Assembly (NCBI GenBank): GCA_963823095.1
Contig: CAWGKI010000008.1
Coordinates: 81,992-145,991 of the forward strand
Source: CAIVVT01 sp963823095
GTDB taxonomy: Bacteria; Acidobacteriota; Terriglobia; Bryobacterales; Bryobacteraceae
DNA: 64,000 bases
Reading direction: 5' to 3'
The notes beneath the pieces are model-generated. The model was given only the letters and a program-made list of their open reading frames with translations, searched no databases and was not told the DNA's origin. The position numbers and the translations under genes were made by a program. Below are positions 8,579-17,194 of the stretch, one piece after another (the stretch's first letter is position 1; each line of letters begins with the position of its first letter).

Positions 8579-9186
8579 CCACCGCCTAAAGGCGGTGGGT
8601 TGGGTTCCGACTGAAAGTCGGTTTGCGGCTGAAGCCGCCTGAAGGCCGCCCGGCTCAGAGCCGGCTCAAGGCTCGCTGGGCGCGGTGATCTTGAAGCCTT
8701 GGTCTTCCTCATCCCACTTCTGCGATTCGATGTATTCGCGGATCGTCTTCTCATCCACCGCGCCCACCGTCGCGCAGAAATACCCGCGCGCCCACAGGTG
8801 CTGCCCCCAGTACCGCTTGCGCAATTCGGGGAACTCATCCTGTAGCCGACGTGATGATCGCCCCTTGATGTACTGCACCAGTTTGGCCGGCGCCAACTGC
8901 GCTGGCGCTGACACCAGCATGTGCACGTGATCCGGCGAGATCGCCCCGCGCACTATCGCCACTCCCCGCGCCTCGCAACTCTGCCGGATCAGATCGCGGG
9001 CTCGCTCTGCCACCCGCCCACGCAGTATCTTGTACCGATACTTCGTGATCCACACCACGTGATACTTCAGATCGAAGATCGCGTGCCCGCTCGTGCGATA
9101 CTCCACCATCTCCCCATCCTCGCAGAAGGAGGCTAAAGCTGACCGCCTGAAAGGCGGTGGGTTTAGACCTGGAAGATGGAACTAAA
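8576..9186 (-). mobile_element. IS200/IS605-family insertion element, tnpA only
   Basis: A 611-bp insert inside the aldolase gene. The hexamer ACTAAA occurs at both junctions (8570-8575 and 9181-9186), so either copy could be flank. Sub-terminal hairpins are present at both ends: CCACCGCC/GGCGGTGG at 8579-8598 and ACCGCC/GGCGGT at 9142-9158; two or three further small hairpins follow tnpA. There are no long terminal inverted repeats and no tnpB, as expected of IS200-like elements that move as single strands. Confidence 0.88.
8666..9109 (-). CDS. tnpA: IS200-like Y1 transposase TnpA
   Basis: A 147-residue HUH single-strand transposase. The metal-binding motif HVH lies in ISPDHVHMLVS, and the likely catalytic tyrosine in EKTIREYIES. 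The N-terminus (YHVVWITKYRYKIL) and central KGRSSRRLQ are typical of the IS200 group. Length is normal and the frame intact, so the element may still be active. The ATG follows GGGGAG. It is co-oriented with the aldolase it interrupts. Confidence 0.93.
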   Translation of the reverse strand: MVEYRTSGHAIFDLKYHVVWITKYRYKILRGRVAERARDLIRQSCEARGVAIVRGAISPDHVHMLVSAPAQLAPAKLVQYIKGRSSRRLQDEFPELRKRYWGQHLWARGYFCATVGAVDEKTIREYIESQKWDEEDQGFKITAPSEP

Positions 9187-9792
9187 AACCGCATACAGGA
9201 CGTCCTCGGTTACCCCGCCACACCGCTCCAAGGAATGGTCTCCATCCATCAGCACCTCCGGCTCGACGACGGGGACCATACCGGCTTCCTGGCACAATGC
9301 GGCGTAGCGTGCGAGCGCGTGCGCGTTGGCCTCGATGCAACCCCGGCTGGGAATACCATCGCCGATGGTGATCACCGCGCGCCACTTGGCAAAGCGTGCG
9401 CCCAATTGAAAATACTCCTTGAGGCGATCACGCAAGCCGTCCAAGCCTTCCGTGATTGTTTCGCCCGAATGAGTAGCCATGTCCTTCGCACCGGTATCCA
9501 CCTTGATGCCGGGAATGATGCCCGCCTGGGTCAGGATCTTCACAAAGGAAGTGCCATCTCTCTTCTTCTGATGGATCGTCTCGTCGAACAGGATCGCGCC
9601 GCTGATGGATTCGCTGAGACCCGGCGTGGTGATAATCATCTCTCGATACGCGCGCCGGGCATCTTCCGTTAGTGGAATTCCCAACTTTGCAAATCGTTTG
9701 TTGCAGGTCGGCATGCTTTCGTCCATCGCCAGCAGTCCCTTGTCGCCGGCGACCATCGCTCTCGCCGCGTTCACCAGCTCTTGCACTTTCAT
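9163..9792 (-). pseudogene. Class I fructose-bisphosphate aldolase, N-terminal fragment
   Basis: About 202 residues of class I aldolase followed by eight residues read from the inserted element before a stop at 9163. Present are LLAMDESMPTCNKRF, the substrate-binding VDTGAKDMA and the active-site lysine in ARFAKWRAVI. The Schiff-base lysine is on the other fragment, so this product should be inactive. The gene starts at ATG 9792 and overlaps the phosphoketolase stop (ATGA). Unless another aldolase exists elsewhere, glycolytic or gluconeogenic flux would be affected. Confidence 0.9.
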
Positions 9793-12236
9793 TTCGGGTT
9801 GCTCCATTTCCAGTTGCGGATTTCCGGCAGGTCCTCGCCGTGTTTGTCGATGTAGTGTTTATGCTCGATGAGCTTGTCCTGCATCGTCTGCTTCAGGTAG
9901 GCCCCATTTGAACCCAAATGGGGCAGCCGGTCAATCACGTCCTGGACCAGGTGGAACCGGTCCAGATCGTTCTGCACCCTCATGTCAAAGGCTGTCGTGA
10001 TGGTGCCCTCTTCCTTGTAACCCCGGACGTGCAGGTTGCGGTTGGTCCGGCGGTAGGTCAGGCGGTGGACCAGCCAGGGGTATCCATGGAAGCCGAAGAT
10101 GATGTGCTTGTCTTTGGTGAAAAGTGAATCGTAGTCCGTCTCGCTTAGCCCATGCGGGTGCTCACTGCTGGACTGCAGCTTCATCAGATCGACGACATTG
10201 ATCACTCGGATCTTCAGATTGGGCAAGTGCTCGCGGAGGATGGAAACGGCGGCCAGAATCTCCAGCGTGGGCGTGTCTCCGCAACAGGCCATCACCACGT
10301 CCGGCTCGCCGTCCTGGTCGTTGCTGGCCCATTGCCAGATGCCAATTCCTTCGGTGCAATGCACGACCGCAGCGTCCATGGTGAGCCACTGCGGGAGGGC
10401 GTGTTTGCCTGCAACCACCACGTTGACGTAATGCCGACTGCGCAGACAGTGATCAAAGACCGACAGCAGGCAATTGGCGTCGGGCGGCAGGTAAACGCGC
10501 ACGATATCGGCCTTCTTGTTGATCACGTGGTCGATGAAACCGGGATCCTGATGCGTGAATCCGTTGTGATCCTGCTGCCAGACGTGGGAGGCGAGCAGAT
10601 AGTTGAGCGACGCTATCTTCCGGCGCCAGGGTAGCTCCAGCGTGACCTTCAGCCACTTGGCGTGCTGGCTGAACATCGAATCGACGATGCGAATGAAGGC
10701 CTCATAGCTGTTGAAAAGCCCGTGCCGTCCGGTCAGCAGATATCCTTCCAACCAACCTTCGCACTGGTGCTCGCTGAGCATCGAGTCGAGCACGCGGCCG
10801 GCGGGCGCGAGAAACTCATCGTTCTCTACTTCCCGCGCGTCCCACTGCCGGTTGGTGACTTCAAACACCGCGCCCAGGAGATTCGAGAGTGTCTCATCGG
10901 GACCGAAGACACGGAAATTGCGCTGATCCTGATTCAGCTTGGCCACGTCGCGCAGGAACTTACCCAGCACGAGCGTGTCCTGGCCATCAACGGCGCCGGG
11001 CGAAGGTACATTCACCGCGTGAGCGTGAAAGTCCGGCATGCGCAGATCGCGCAATAGTATTCCGCCGTTGGCGTGCGGATTGGCGCCCATCCGCCGGTCA
11101 CCCTTCGGCGCCAATTCGGCCAACTCCGGCATGAGCCGGCCGCTTTCATCGAACAATTCTTCGGCCTTGTAGCTCTTCATCCAGCTTTCGAGTTGCTTGA
11201 CATGATCGGGATGCGCGGCGTCCACAAGAAGCGGCACCTGATGAGCTCGGAACGTGCCCTCAACTTGCAAGCCGTCGACTACTTTGGGTCCTGTCCAGCC
11301 TTTGGGCGACTTGAGGACGATCATTGGCCAGCGGGCTCGAATAGTGTCGTTGTTGCCCCGTGCCTTGGTTTGGATTTGCCGGATGTCCTCGATGGCCTTA
11401 TCCAAGGTGCTCGCCATCAGTTGGTGCATCGATTCAGGCTCGTCACCCTCCACAAAGTAGGGTGTCCAGCCGCAGCCTCGGAAGAATTGCTCCAATTCTT
11501 CCTGCTCGATCCGCGCCAGGACGGTCGGGTTGCTGATCTTATAGCCATTGAGGTGCAAGATGGGCAGCACGGCTCCGTCGGTAATCGGGTCCAGGAATTT
11601 GTTGGACTGCCATGCGGTCGCTAGGGGACCCGTTTCCGCTTCACCGTCGCCGACGACGCAAGCCACGATCAGATCAGGATTGTCGAACGCCGCCCCGAAG
11701 GCATGGCTGAGCGAGTACCCCAGTTCGCCCCCTTCATGAATCGACCCCGGCGTTGTGGGAGCAACGTGACTGGAAATCCCGCCGGGGAACGAGAACTGCG
11801 TGAACAACTTCTTGAGCCCGGCCTCGTCCTGTGTGACGTTCGGATATACCTCACTCCAGGTGCCCTCCAGGTAAACGTTGCCGACAATCGCCGGACCGCC
11901 GTGACCCGGCCCGGCGATGTAGAACATGTCCAAGTCATACTTCTTGATCACTCGATTCAAGTGCACGTAGATGAAGTTCTGGCCCGGCGTCGTGCCCCAA
12001 TGCCCGACTACGAGAGGCTTCACATGCGACAACTTTAGCGGTTCCTTCAACAGCGGGTTGTCGTAAAGATAAATCTGGCCGACCGACAGATAGTTGGCGG
12101 CGCGCCAGTAGGCATTCATCTTGTGAAGCAGCTCCGGCGTTAGCGTGTTGGTTTTCATGGTTAGCTGTTGGTCATTCGCCGCGCCGGGCGTCCTCTGGAT
12201 CAGTTCCAAAGTGTGTGTCCCAATTGGTGTCTTCAT
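9789..12236 (-). CDS. xfp: Xylulose-5-phosphate/fructose-6-phosphate phosphoketolase
   Basis: A thiamine-diphosphate enzyme that cleaves Xu5P or Fru6P with phosphate to acetyl phosphate plus GAP or erythrose 4-phosphate. Diagnostic segments are YWRAANYLSVGQIYL, GHWGTTPGQNF, GPGHGGP, the cofactor motif GDGEAETGP and HLNGYKISNPT. The length of 815 fits the family (about 790-820); an ATG at 12158 would give 789 residues and better matches the usual N-terminus, but has no ribosome site. It overlaps the aldolase start by 4 bases. Downstream ManA supplies Fru6P, and zwf/gnd/tal elsewhere in the window supply pentose phosphates. Confidence 0.95.
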   Translation of the reverse strand: MKTPIGTHTLELIQRTPGAANDQQLTMKTNTLTPELLHKMNAYWRAANYLSVGQIYLYDNPLLKEPLKLSHVKPLVVGHWGTTPGQNFIYVHLNRVIKKYDLDMFYIAGPGHGGPAIVGNVYLEGTWSEVYPNVTQDEAGLKKLFTQFSFPGGISSHVAPTTPGSIHEGGELGYSLSHAFGAAFDNPDLIVACVVGDGEAETGPLATAWQSNKFLDPITDGAVLPILHLNGYKISNPTVLARIEQEELEQFFRGCGWTPYFVEGDEPESMHQLMASTLDKAIEDIRQIQTKARGNNDTIRARWPMIVLKSPKGWTGPKVVDGLQVEGTFRAHQVPLLVDAAHPDHVKQLESWMKSYKAEELFDESGRLMPELAELAPKGDRRMGANPHANGGILLRDLRMPDFHAHAVNVPSPGAVDGQDTLVLGKFLRDVAKLNQDQRNFRVFGPDETLSNLLGAVFEVTNRQWDAREVENDEFLAPAGRVLDSMLSEHQCEGWLEGYLLTGRHGLFNSYEAFIRIVDSMFSQHAKWLKVTLELPWRRKIASLNYLLASHVWQQDHNGFTHQDPGFIDHVINKKADIVRVYLPPDANCLLSVFDHCLRSRHYVNVVVAGKHALPQWLTMDAAVVHCTEGIGIWQWASNDQDGEPDVVMACCGDTPTLEILAAVSILREHLPNLKIRVINVVDLMKLQSSSEHPHGLSETDYDSLFTKDKHIIFGFHGYPWLVHRLTYRRTNRNLHVRGYKEEGTITTAFDMRVQNDLDRFHLVQDVIDRLPHLGSNGAYLKQTMQDKLIEHKHYIDKHGEDLPEIRNWKWSNPK

Positions 12237-12251
12237 TTTTCGTACCTAAAA

Positions 12252-14456
12252 TCACAACGCTACTTTCCTCAGCCTCAAGGCGTTGCCAATAACCGAGACG
12301 GAACTCAGACTCATTGCGGCGCCGGCGATCATCGGGCTGAGCAGCAAGCCGAAGTAAGGGTAAAGCACCCCCGCCGCCACTGGAATACCCAGCGCATTGT
12401 AGAGAAAGGCGAACCACAGGTTCTGCCGAATGTTTCGCATGGTGGCGCGACTGAGGCGGATCGCCTTGGCAATACCGCGCAGGTCGCCTCTCACGAGGGT
12501 GATGCCGGCGCTCTGCATTGCCACATCCGTGCCGGTGCCCATGGCGATGCCCACCTCAGCTTCGCTGAGGGCCGGTGCGTCGTTGACGCCGTCCCCGGCC
12601 ATCGCCACGTGTTTACCTTCGGCGCGCAGCTTCTTGATATGGTCGACTTTTCCGGCGGGCTCGATCTCCGCTACCACAGCATTGAGGGCGAGTTCCTTGG
12701 CTACCGCGTCGGCCGTACGCCGGTTGTCGCCGGTGAGCATCACCAGTTTCAGACCGAGTGCGTGGAGTTCGCGGACAGCTTCGAGTGTCGTGGGTTTAAT
12801 GGGGTCGGCGACGGCGAGGATCCCGGTCGGTTTGCCATCAATGGTGACAAACATCGCGGTCTTGCCCTCTTCCTGAAGCTTCGTGGCCGAGGTCTCCAGC
12901 GGCTCCAGGCCAGTGATCTTTTCATTCCGCAGAAATTCCGGCTTGCCGATCATTACAGCGCGATCGGAGACCGTGCCGAGAACGCCACCGCCCGTCACCG
13001 AACGAAAGTCCTTAACGGCCTCGAGATCGATGCCCTGCTCCTTCGCGCCCTGAACAATCGCGGCGGCGAGCGGGTGTTCGCTGTTCTGCTCCAGCGAGGC
13101 GGCGAGACGCAGGAATTCCTTCGGGTCGAAGCCGCCGGTGGGCAAAACATCCACTAGCTTGGGTTTGCCTTCCGTGAGAGTGCCCGTCTTGTCCACAACG
13201 AGCGTCGCGACCTTCTCCAGCCGTTCGAGCGCCTCGGCGTTCTTCACGAGGACGCCTTCTTGCGCGCCGCGCCCGACGCCGACCATGATGGACATAGGGG
13301 TGGCCAGGCCAAGGGCGCAAGGGCACGCGACGATGAGGACCGCAACGGCGTTGACTATGGCGTACGCGAGCCTCGGCTCAGGTCCAAGCCACATCCACAT
13401 GACAAAAGTGAGCGCCGAAACAGCCAGCACGACAGGCACGAAGATGCTCGCGACCTTGTCTGCCAAACCTTGAATGGGCGCGCGGCTGCGCTGGGCTTCG
13501 GCAACCATGTTCACGATCTGCCCGAGTAACGTGTCGTTACCAACTCGTTCGGCACGCATTACGAAGCTGCCGGTGCCGTTGACGGTGCCGCCCGTCACTT
13601 TGTCGCCAACGTTCTTTTCCACCGGGAGCGGTTCGCCTGTGATCATGGACTCCTCCACGCTGGAGTGACCTTCGACGACAACGCCATCAACGGGAACCTT
13701 GTCACCTGGAACCACGTGCAACCAGTCACCGACCTTCACCTGGTCGAGCGGGACCTCATGATCGCCCCCCGGTGCGACTTGTCGCGCAGTGGGTGGGGCG
13801 AGGTTCAGCAACGCTTTGATGGCGCTGCCAGTGCGGCTGCGGGCCCGGAGTTCGAGCACCTGACCTAAGAGGACCAGCACAACGACCATCGCTGCGGACT
13901 CAAAATAGATGGCGACCTTGCTCTCGTGCTGCATCGTGTTGGGGAATACGCCGGGCGTGAGCATTGCTACGGCGCTCAAGACAAATGCCGCGCCGACACC
14001 AATGCCGATCAGCGTGAACATGTTCAAGTGACGCGTCACGATGGAGCGCCAGCCGCGGTGCAACAACGGCCGGCCTGCCCACCAGACCGCGGGTGTGGCG
14101 AGTGCAAATTGCAGCCAGCGCGAGGCATTACCAGTCACCCAAGCTTGCCTGCCCAGGGGTGGGACCAAGTGAGCCATGGCCAGGACAAACACCGGCAGCG
14201 CGAGGCCGGCGCCGATCCAGAAGCGCCTCGTCATGTCGCGCAGTTCGGCGCTCTCCTCCCCATCCGCGCCCGCTGTCACCGTCTTCAGCTCCAGTGTCAT
14301 GCCGCACTTGGGACAGTTACCGGGATGGTCCTGCTGGACTTCCGGGTGCATCGGGCACGTGTAGATGGATTTGGCTGCCGATGGTTCGACCTTCGTGGTC
14401 GAGCGGGGCGCAGCCTTATCATCCGCCAGTGTGCTTTGGGTCGGGTCTCTAGCCAT
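12252..14456 (-). CDS. Copper-type P1B ATPase with N-terminal heavy-metal-binding domain
   Basis: A 734-residue P1B metal-exporting ATPase. An N-terminal YTCPMHPEV...CPKCGM module (heavy-metal-binding domain) replaces the usual HMA domain. Then come membrane helices, the actuator motif ITGEPLPVEK, the ion-binding CPCALGLATP, phosphorylation site DKTGTLTEG, the HP motif (SEHPLAAAI) and GDGVNDAP. CPC indicates Cu(I), or possibly Ag(I). The ATG at 14456 is chosen; the frame stays open to a TTG at 14558, which would add a Cys-rich extension (CLDCKCG). It is flanked by other metal proteins and lies 15 bases before xfp. Confidence 0.93.
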   Translation of the reverse strand: MARDPTQSTLADDKAAPRSTTKVEPSAAKSIYTCPMHPEVQQDHPGNCPKCGMTLELKTVTAGADGEESAELRDMTRRFWIGAGLALPVFVLAMAHLVPPLGRQAWVTGNASRWLQFALATPAVWWAGRPLLHRGWRSIVTRHLNMFTLIGIGVGAAFVLSAVAMLTPGVFPNTMQHESKVAIYFESAAMVVVLVLLGQVLELRARSRTGSAIKALLNLAPPTARQVAPGGDHEVPLDQVKVGDWLHVVPGDKVPVDGVVVEGHSSVEESMITGEPLPVEKNVGDKVTGGTVNGTGSFVMRAERVGNDTLLGQIVNMVAEAQRSRAPIQGLADKVASIFVPVVLAVSALTFVMWMWLGPEPRLAYAIVNAVAVLIVACPCALGLATPMSIMVGVGRGAQEGVLVKNAEALERLEKVATLVVDKTGTLTEGKPKLVDVLPTGGFDPKEFLRLAASLEQNSEHPLAAAIVQGAKEQGIDLEAVKDFRSVTGGGVLGTVSDRAVMIGKPEFLRNEKITGLEPLETSATKLQEEGKTAMFVTIDGKPTGILAVADPIKPTTLEAVRELHALGLKLVMLTGDNRRTADAVAKELALNAVVAEIEPAGKVDHIKKLRAEGKHVAMAGDGVNDAPALSEAEVGIAMGTGTDVAMQSAGITLVRGDLRGIAKAIRLSRATMRNIRQNLWFAFLYNALGIPVAAGVLYPYFGLLLSPMIAGAAMSLSSVSVIGNALRLRKVAL

Positions 14457-14558
14457 ATTGGGTCCATTTCTTGCAGTGGCGCCGCACTTGCAATCGAGAC
14501 AGCCGTTCTTCTTGATGCCCAGGAACCGAACGATTGGGGACGTCCAAGTGCCAACCAA

Positions 14559-14945
14559 TCAGCTCGACGCTGCCTCGTTCATGATCTTTACGATCGTGTC
14601 CTCGACTTCCTGCGCCACCCCCTTAAGTTGTGACGTATTGAACATCGCTAGAAGGGTGGTGGGCTTCAAAGTCGCCAGAATCGCTTTGCCGCCCTCCTCG
14701 TAAATGGAGATCCGGCATGGCAGCGCGGTGGAGACGCTCATGTTCTGGTCGAGAACCTTCTTCGCTTGTTGAGGCTGACAGACCTCGAAGATAAGGCACT
14801 CACGTTCGAACTCCACGCCCTTCTTCGCCATGGTCTCTTTCAGGTTGTGAACCTGCATGACGCCGAAGTGATTGGCCTGGACTGCGGCCTGCAAGGCAGC
14901 CGCAGCTTCACTCACGGATTTGTCAGTGGACAATTTGATCAGCAT
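14559..14945 (-). CDS. DUF302 family protein
   Basis: A 128-residue DUF302 protein. Recognisable are FGVMQVHNLKETMAKKGVEF and the Cys-containing IFEVCQPQQAKKVL followed by ALPCRISIYEE. DUF302 proteins often sit beside metal-stress and redox genes; their biochemical role is not established. The start has an AAGGGA site. It abuts the copper ATPase gene and is probably in its operon. Confidence 0.82.
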   Translation of the reverse strand: MLIKLSTDKSVSEAAAALQAAVQANHFGVMQVHNLKETMAKKGVEFERECLIFEVCQPQQAKKVLDQNMSVSTALPCRISIYEEGGKAILATLKPTTLLAMFNTSQLKGVAQEVEDTIVKIMNEAASS

Positions 14946-15001
14946 AGCTATCCCTTCGTGCTGAACCATTCACTTCACAGGCGGTGTCGTAAAACGCAGT
15001 G

Positions 15002-15115
15002 CTATCTTTTGGACCGCTTGTTCAGCACGACGACCAGCATGACCACCACCAGTGCGGTAATCAGCACCGCCCAAAGCCACATCCCTCCGCCCATCCCTCC
15101 GTCATGGTTCATCAT
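15002..15115 (-). CDS. 37-residue membrane peptide (MMNHDGGMGGGM...)
   Basis: A very short frame with a His/Met/Gly-rich head followed by one hydrophobic helix (WLWAVLITALVVVMLVVVL) and a basic tail (NKRSKR). AAAGGGA lies upstream of the first ATG. Small membrane proteins of this style are common beside copper ATPases. It sits between two genes of the metal cassette in the same direction, supporting a real gene. Confidence 0.6.
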   Translation of the reverse strand: MMNHDGGMGGGMWLWAVLITALVVVMLVVVLNKRSKR

Positions 15116-15248
15116 GAAGTCCCTTTCGCTGCGCTACGATTAGCCCCCGTGGCGATCTGGGCCGTGAGCGCGGGCAGCAGTGTCATATGAAGTGGCCGCC
15201 ACAGTGCCACAGCAACCCGTTCGTCGCGGGCATCGTGACTCTCAGCAG

Positions 15249-15722
15249 TCATTTCCGTTCTATTTCTTGTTCCTTGAAGGCGCCCGCCGATTTGTCGTCC
15301 ATTTCCTCCATGCCCTTCATCATCGGGCACTGCGACATCGATTCCTTGCCCATCCGCATGTGCTGCATCATGTGCTGCATCATCGCCTCCTCCATGTGGG
15401 CCTTTCGCGCATCCATGGCGATCCGCTGCTCCACCATATGCGTGAGGACGGCTGCCATAAGGTCCGTCTTCTGGTCCTCCGGCGCGCGATTCATGTTGGC
15501 TAACTGCTCGGTGAGTTGAGCGTCTTGAGCCTTCATGTCGTCCTTCATGTTCTGTTTCTGCTGCTTCATTTCCTCGCAGCGGTCCATCATTGTGGCCGCT
15601 GTCACGGTTTTCCCCTCCGCAGGCTCGGGGGATTGCGCGTGCACTGGAGACCAGATGGCCAGGCTCAACGCCAATGCAAGGCCTGAACGGATGGCACGAG
15701 TTGTGTTCGTTTGCTTTCTCAT
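15249..15722 (-). CDS. Exported Met-rich protein, likely copper-related
   Basis: A 157-residue protein with a clear Sec signal peptide (basic start, LALALSLAIW, cleavage near VHA-QS). The mature part is helical and very rich in Met, Gln and His, ending in MMQHMMQHMRMGKE and CPMMKGMEEMDD. Met/His clusters of this kind bind Cu(I) or Ag(I) in the periplasm. No named domain is recognised. It sits between the YHS protein and the DUF302/ATPase genes, consistent with periplasmic copper handling. Confidence 0.75.
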   Translation of the reverse strand: MRKQTNTTRAIRSGLALALSLAIWSPVHAQSPEPAEGKTVTAATMMDRCEEMKQQKQNMKDDMKAQDAQLTEQLANMNRAPEDQKTDLMAAVLTHMVEQRIAMDARKAHMEEAMMQHMMQHMRMGKESMSQCPMMKGMEEMDDKSAGAFKEQEIERK

Positions 15723-15753
15723 GTTGTGCCGCCTTGCTTATGACGTGCGGAGC

Positions 15754-15945
15754 CTATCCACAGCAGCTTCCCGACTTGCGCTCCGGCTTGGCGCCGGCGG
15801 GCGTGGACAGAAACTTCTGTCGGCAGTGCTCGCTGCAAAAGTAGAAAGTCTTGCCCTCGCGTTCGACGTGGATAGCGGTTGCTTCGTCCACGCTCATTCC
15901 GCAAACGGGGTCTTTCGTCATGGTTTTCGATTCGTTCATGGTCAT
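15754..15945 (-). CDS. YHS-domain metal-binding protein
   Basis: A 63-residue YHS-domain protein: DPVCGMSVDEATAI, a FYFCSEHCRQKFL motif and a Cys-rich tail (GSCCG). YHS domains bind metal and are often fused to copper ATPases; here the domain stands alone upstream of one. The ATG at 15945 follows AGAGAGGGAT; longer frames upstream lack a start signal. Confidence 0.85.
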   Translation of the reverse strand: MTMNESKTMTKDPVCGMSVDEATAIHVEREGKTFYFCSEHCRQKFLSTPAGAKPERKSGSCCG

Positions 15946-16013
15946 ATCCCTCTCTTGGTTGTTGTTGTCACTGTCTTTTGGTTCCGGCTTCCCTGCCTCG
16001 ATCGGCGAGGACT

Positions 16014-17105
16014 CTAAGCGCTTGCTCCGGTACCCACGGCATGCGCCTTCGATGCGATGCACAGCATCAAATCGTTCCAGGAATTGACGAAGGCTTCAGC
16101 GCCCTCACGCTGGAGTTGCCCAGCCAACTTGCCCGCGTCAATGCCACCGCGGGCGAAACGGTCCAGCACGGTCTCGCAGTCCCCGCCATCCACGGGTAAA
16201 GCATTCGGAACTTGTCCATGATCGGCAAACGCCAGCAGCGTAGCTTCCGGCATCGTGTTGATCGTCTCCGGAGCCGCAAGACCACTGATGTAGAAGGTGT
16301 CCGAAGCCTTCGGATCCTTCGTGCCGGTGCTTGCCCAAAGCAGCCGCTGGGAGGAGGCGCCATTCGCCGCCAGTCGCAGCCACTGCGGCGAAATCAATAG
16401 CTCGCGATAGGCCTTATACGCCTGCCTGGCAACGGCGATGCCTAGACAAGCTCTCAATCCGTCAGGCTCTTTACCCGCTATCGCCTTATCCCAGCGGCTG
16501 ATAAAGATGGACGCGACGGAATGGACGGCCGGATTGAGGCTGGCCTTGATCCGCCTCTCGACCCCCCGCATGTAGGCGCCGGCCGCCTCTAGATACTGAT
16601 CGCGGGAGAAGAGCAAGGTTACGTTCACAGGAATGCCAGCGAAGATGGCCTCTTCAATCGCGGATAGCCCCTTGGGAGTTCCGGGAATCTTTATGAACAG
16701 ATTCGGCCGCTCCGCCGCGGTGAACAACTGCTTTGCAGCCTTAAGCGTCTTCTCGGGCTCGTCCGCCAGAATCGGAGATACCTCCAAAGACACCCAGCCG
16801 TCCACCCCATTCGTGGCGTCGTGAATGGGCCGGAACAGGTCGGCTGCTTTTTTCAGATCTTCTAGCGCGAGCTCGAAGAATAGCTTCTCACCGAGCTGCG
16901 CGGCCTGCCGCTTGGCGCGAATCGCCTCATCATAGAACCCCGTGTCCCGGATAGCATGATCAAAGATGCTCGGATTTGAAGTCAGCCCCGTTATTGAGAG
17001 CTCGCTGATATAGCGTTGGAGGGTTCCACTCGTAAGTAGACCCCGCGTAATATTGTCGAGCCAAAGACTCTGGCCCATTTCATGCAATCGCTCAGTGGCT
17101 TTCAC
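16014..17105 (-). CDS. tal: Transaldolase
   Basis: A 363-residue transaldolase, which transfers dihydroxyacetone between sedoheptulose 7-phosphate and GAP. Marks are ITGLTSNPSIFDHA and the Schiff-base lysine in LFIKIPGTPKG, followed by INVTLLFS-like PVNVTLLFS. The length matches the long actinobacterial/cyanobacterial class rather than the about 215-residue form. It starts at GTG after GGAG. It belongs with xfp, gnd and zwf as pentose phosphate functions. Confidence 0.93.
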   Translation of the reverse strand: MKATERLHEMGQSLWLDNITRGLLTSGTLQRYISELSITGLTSNPSIFDHAIRDTGFYDEAIRAKRQAAQLGEKLFFELALEDLKKAADLFRPIHDATNGVDGWVSLEVSPILADEPEKTLKAAKQLFTAAERPNLFIKIPGTPKGLSAIEEAIFAGIPVNVTLLFSRDQYLEAAGAYMRGVERRIKASLNPAVHSVASIFISRWDKAIAGKEPDGLRACLGIAVARQAYKAYRELLISPQWLRLAANGASSQRLLWASTGTKDPKASDTFYISGLAAPETINTMPEATLLAFADHGQVPNALPVDGGDCETVLDRFARGGIDAGKLAGQLQREGAEAFVNSWNDLMLCIASKAHAVGTGASA

Positions 17106-17194
17106 ACTCGTCTCCAGGTCAAAAATAGGAAGCTAGGGTGAACCCATAGCGACCTTCCAGCGCAAATTGTGGGCAAAGACGTCGTCGCTCTGGC

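Noticed and set aside
8570..9186. REP-associated transposase (RAYT) with REP hairpins
   Set aside because: Hairpins occur only at the element ends and the insert splits a gene, so a plain IS200-like element fits better; no dispersed REPs were seen in the window.
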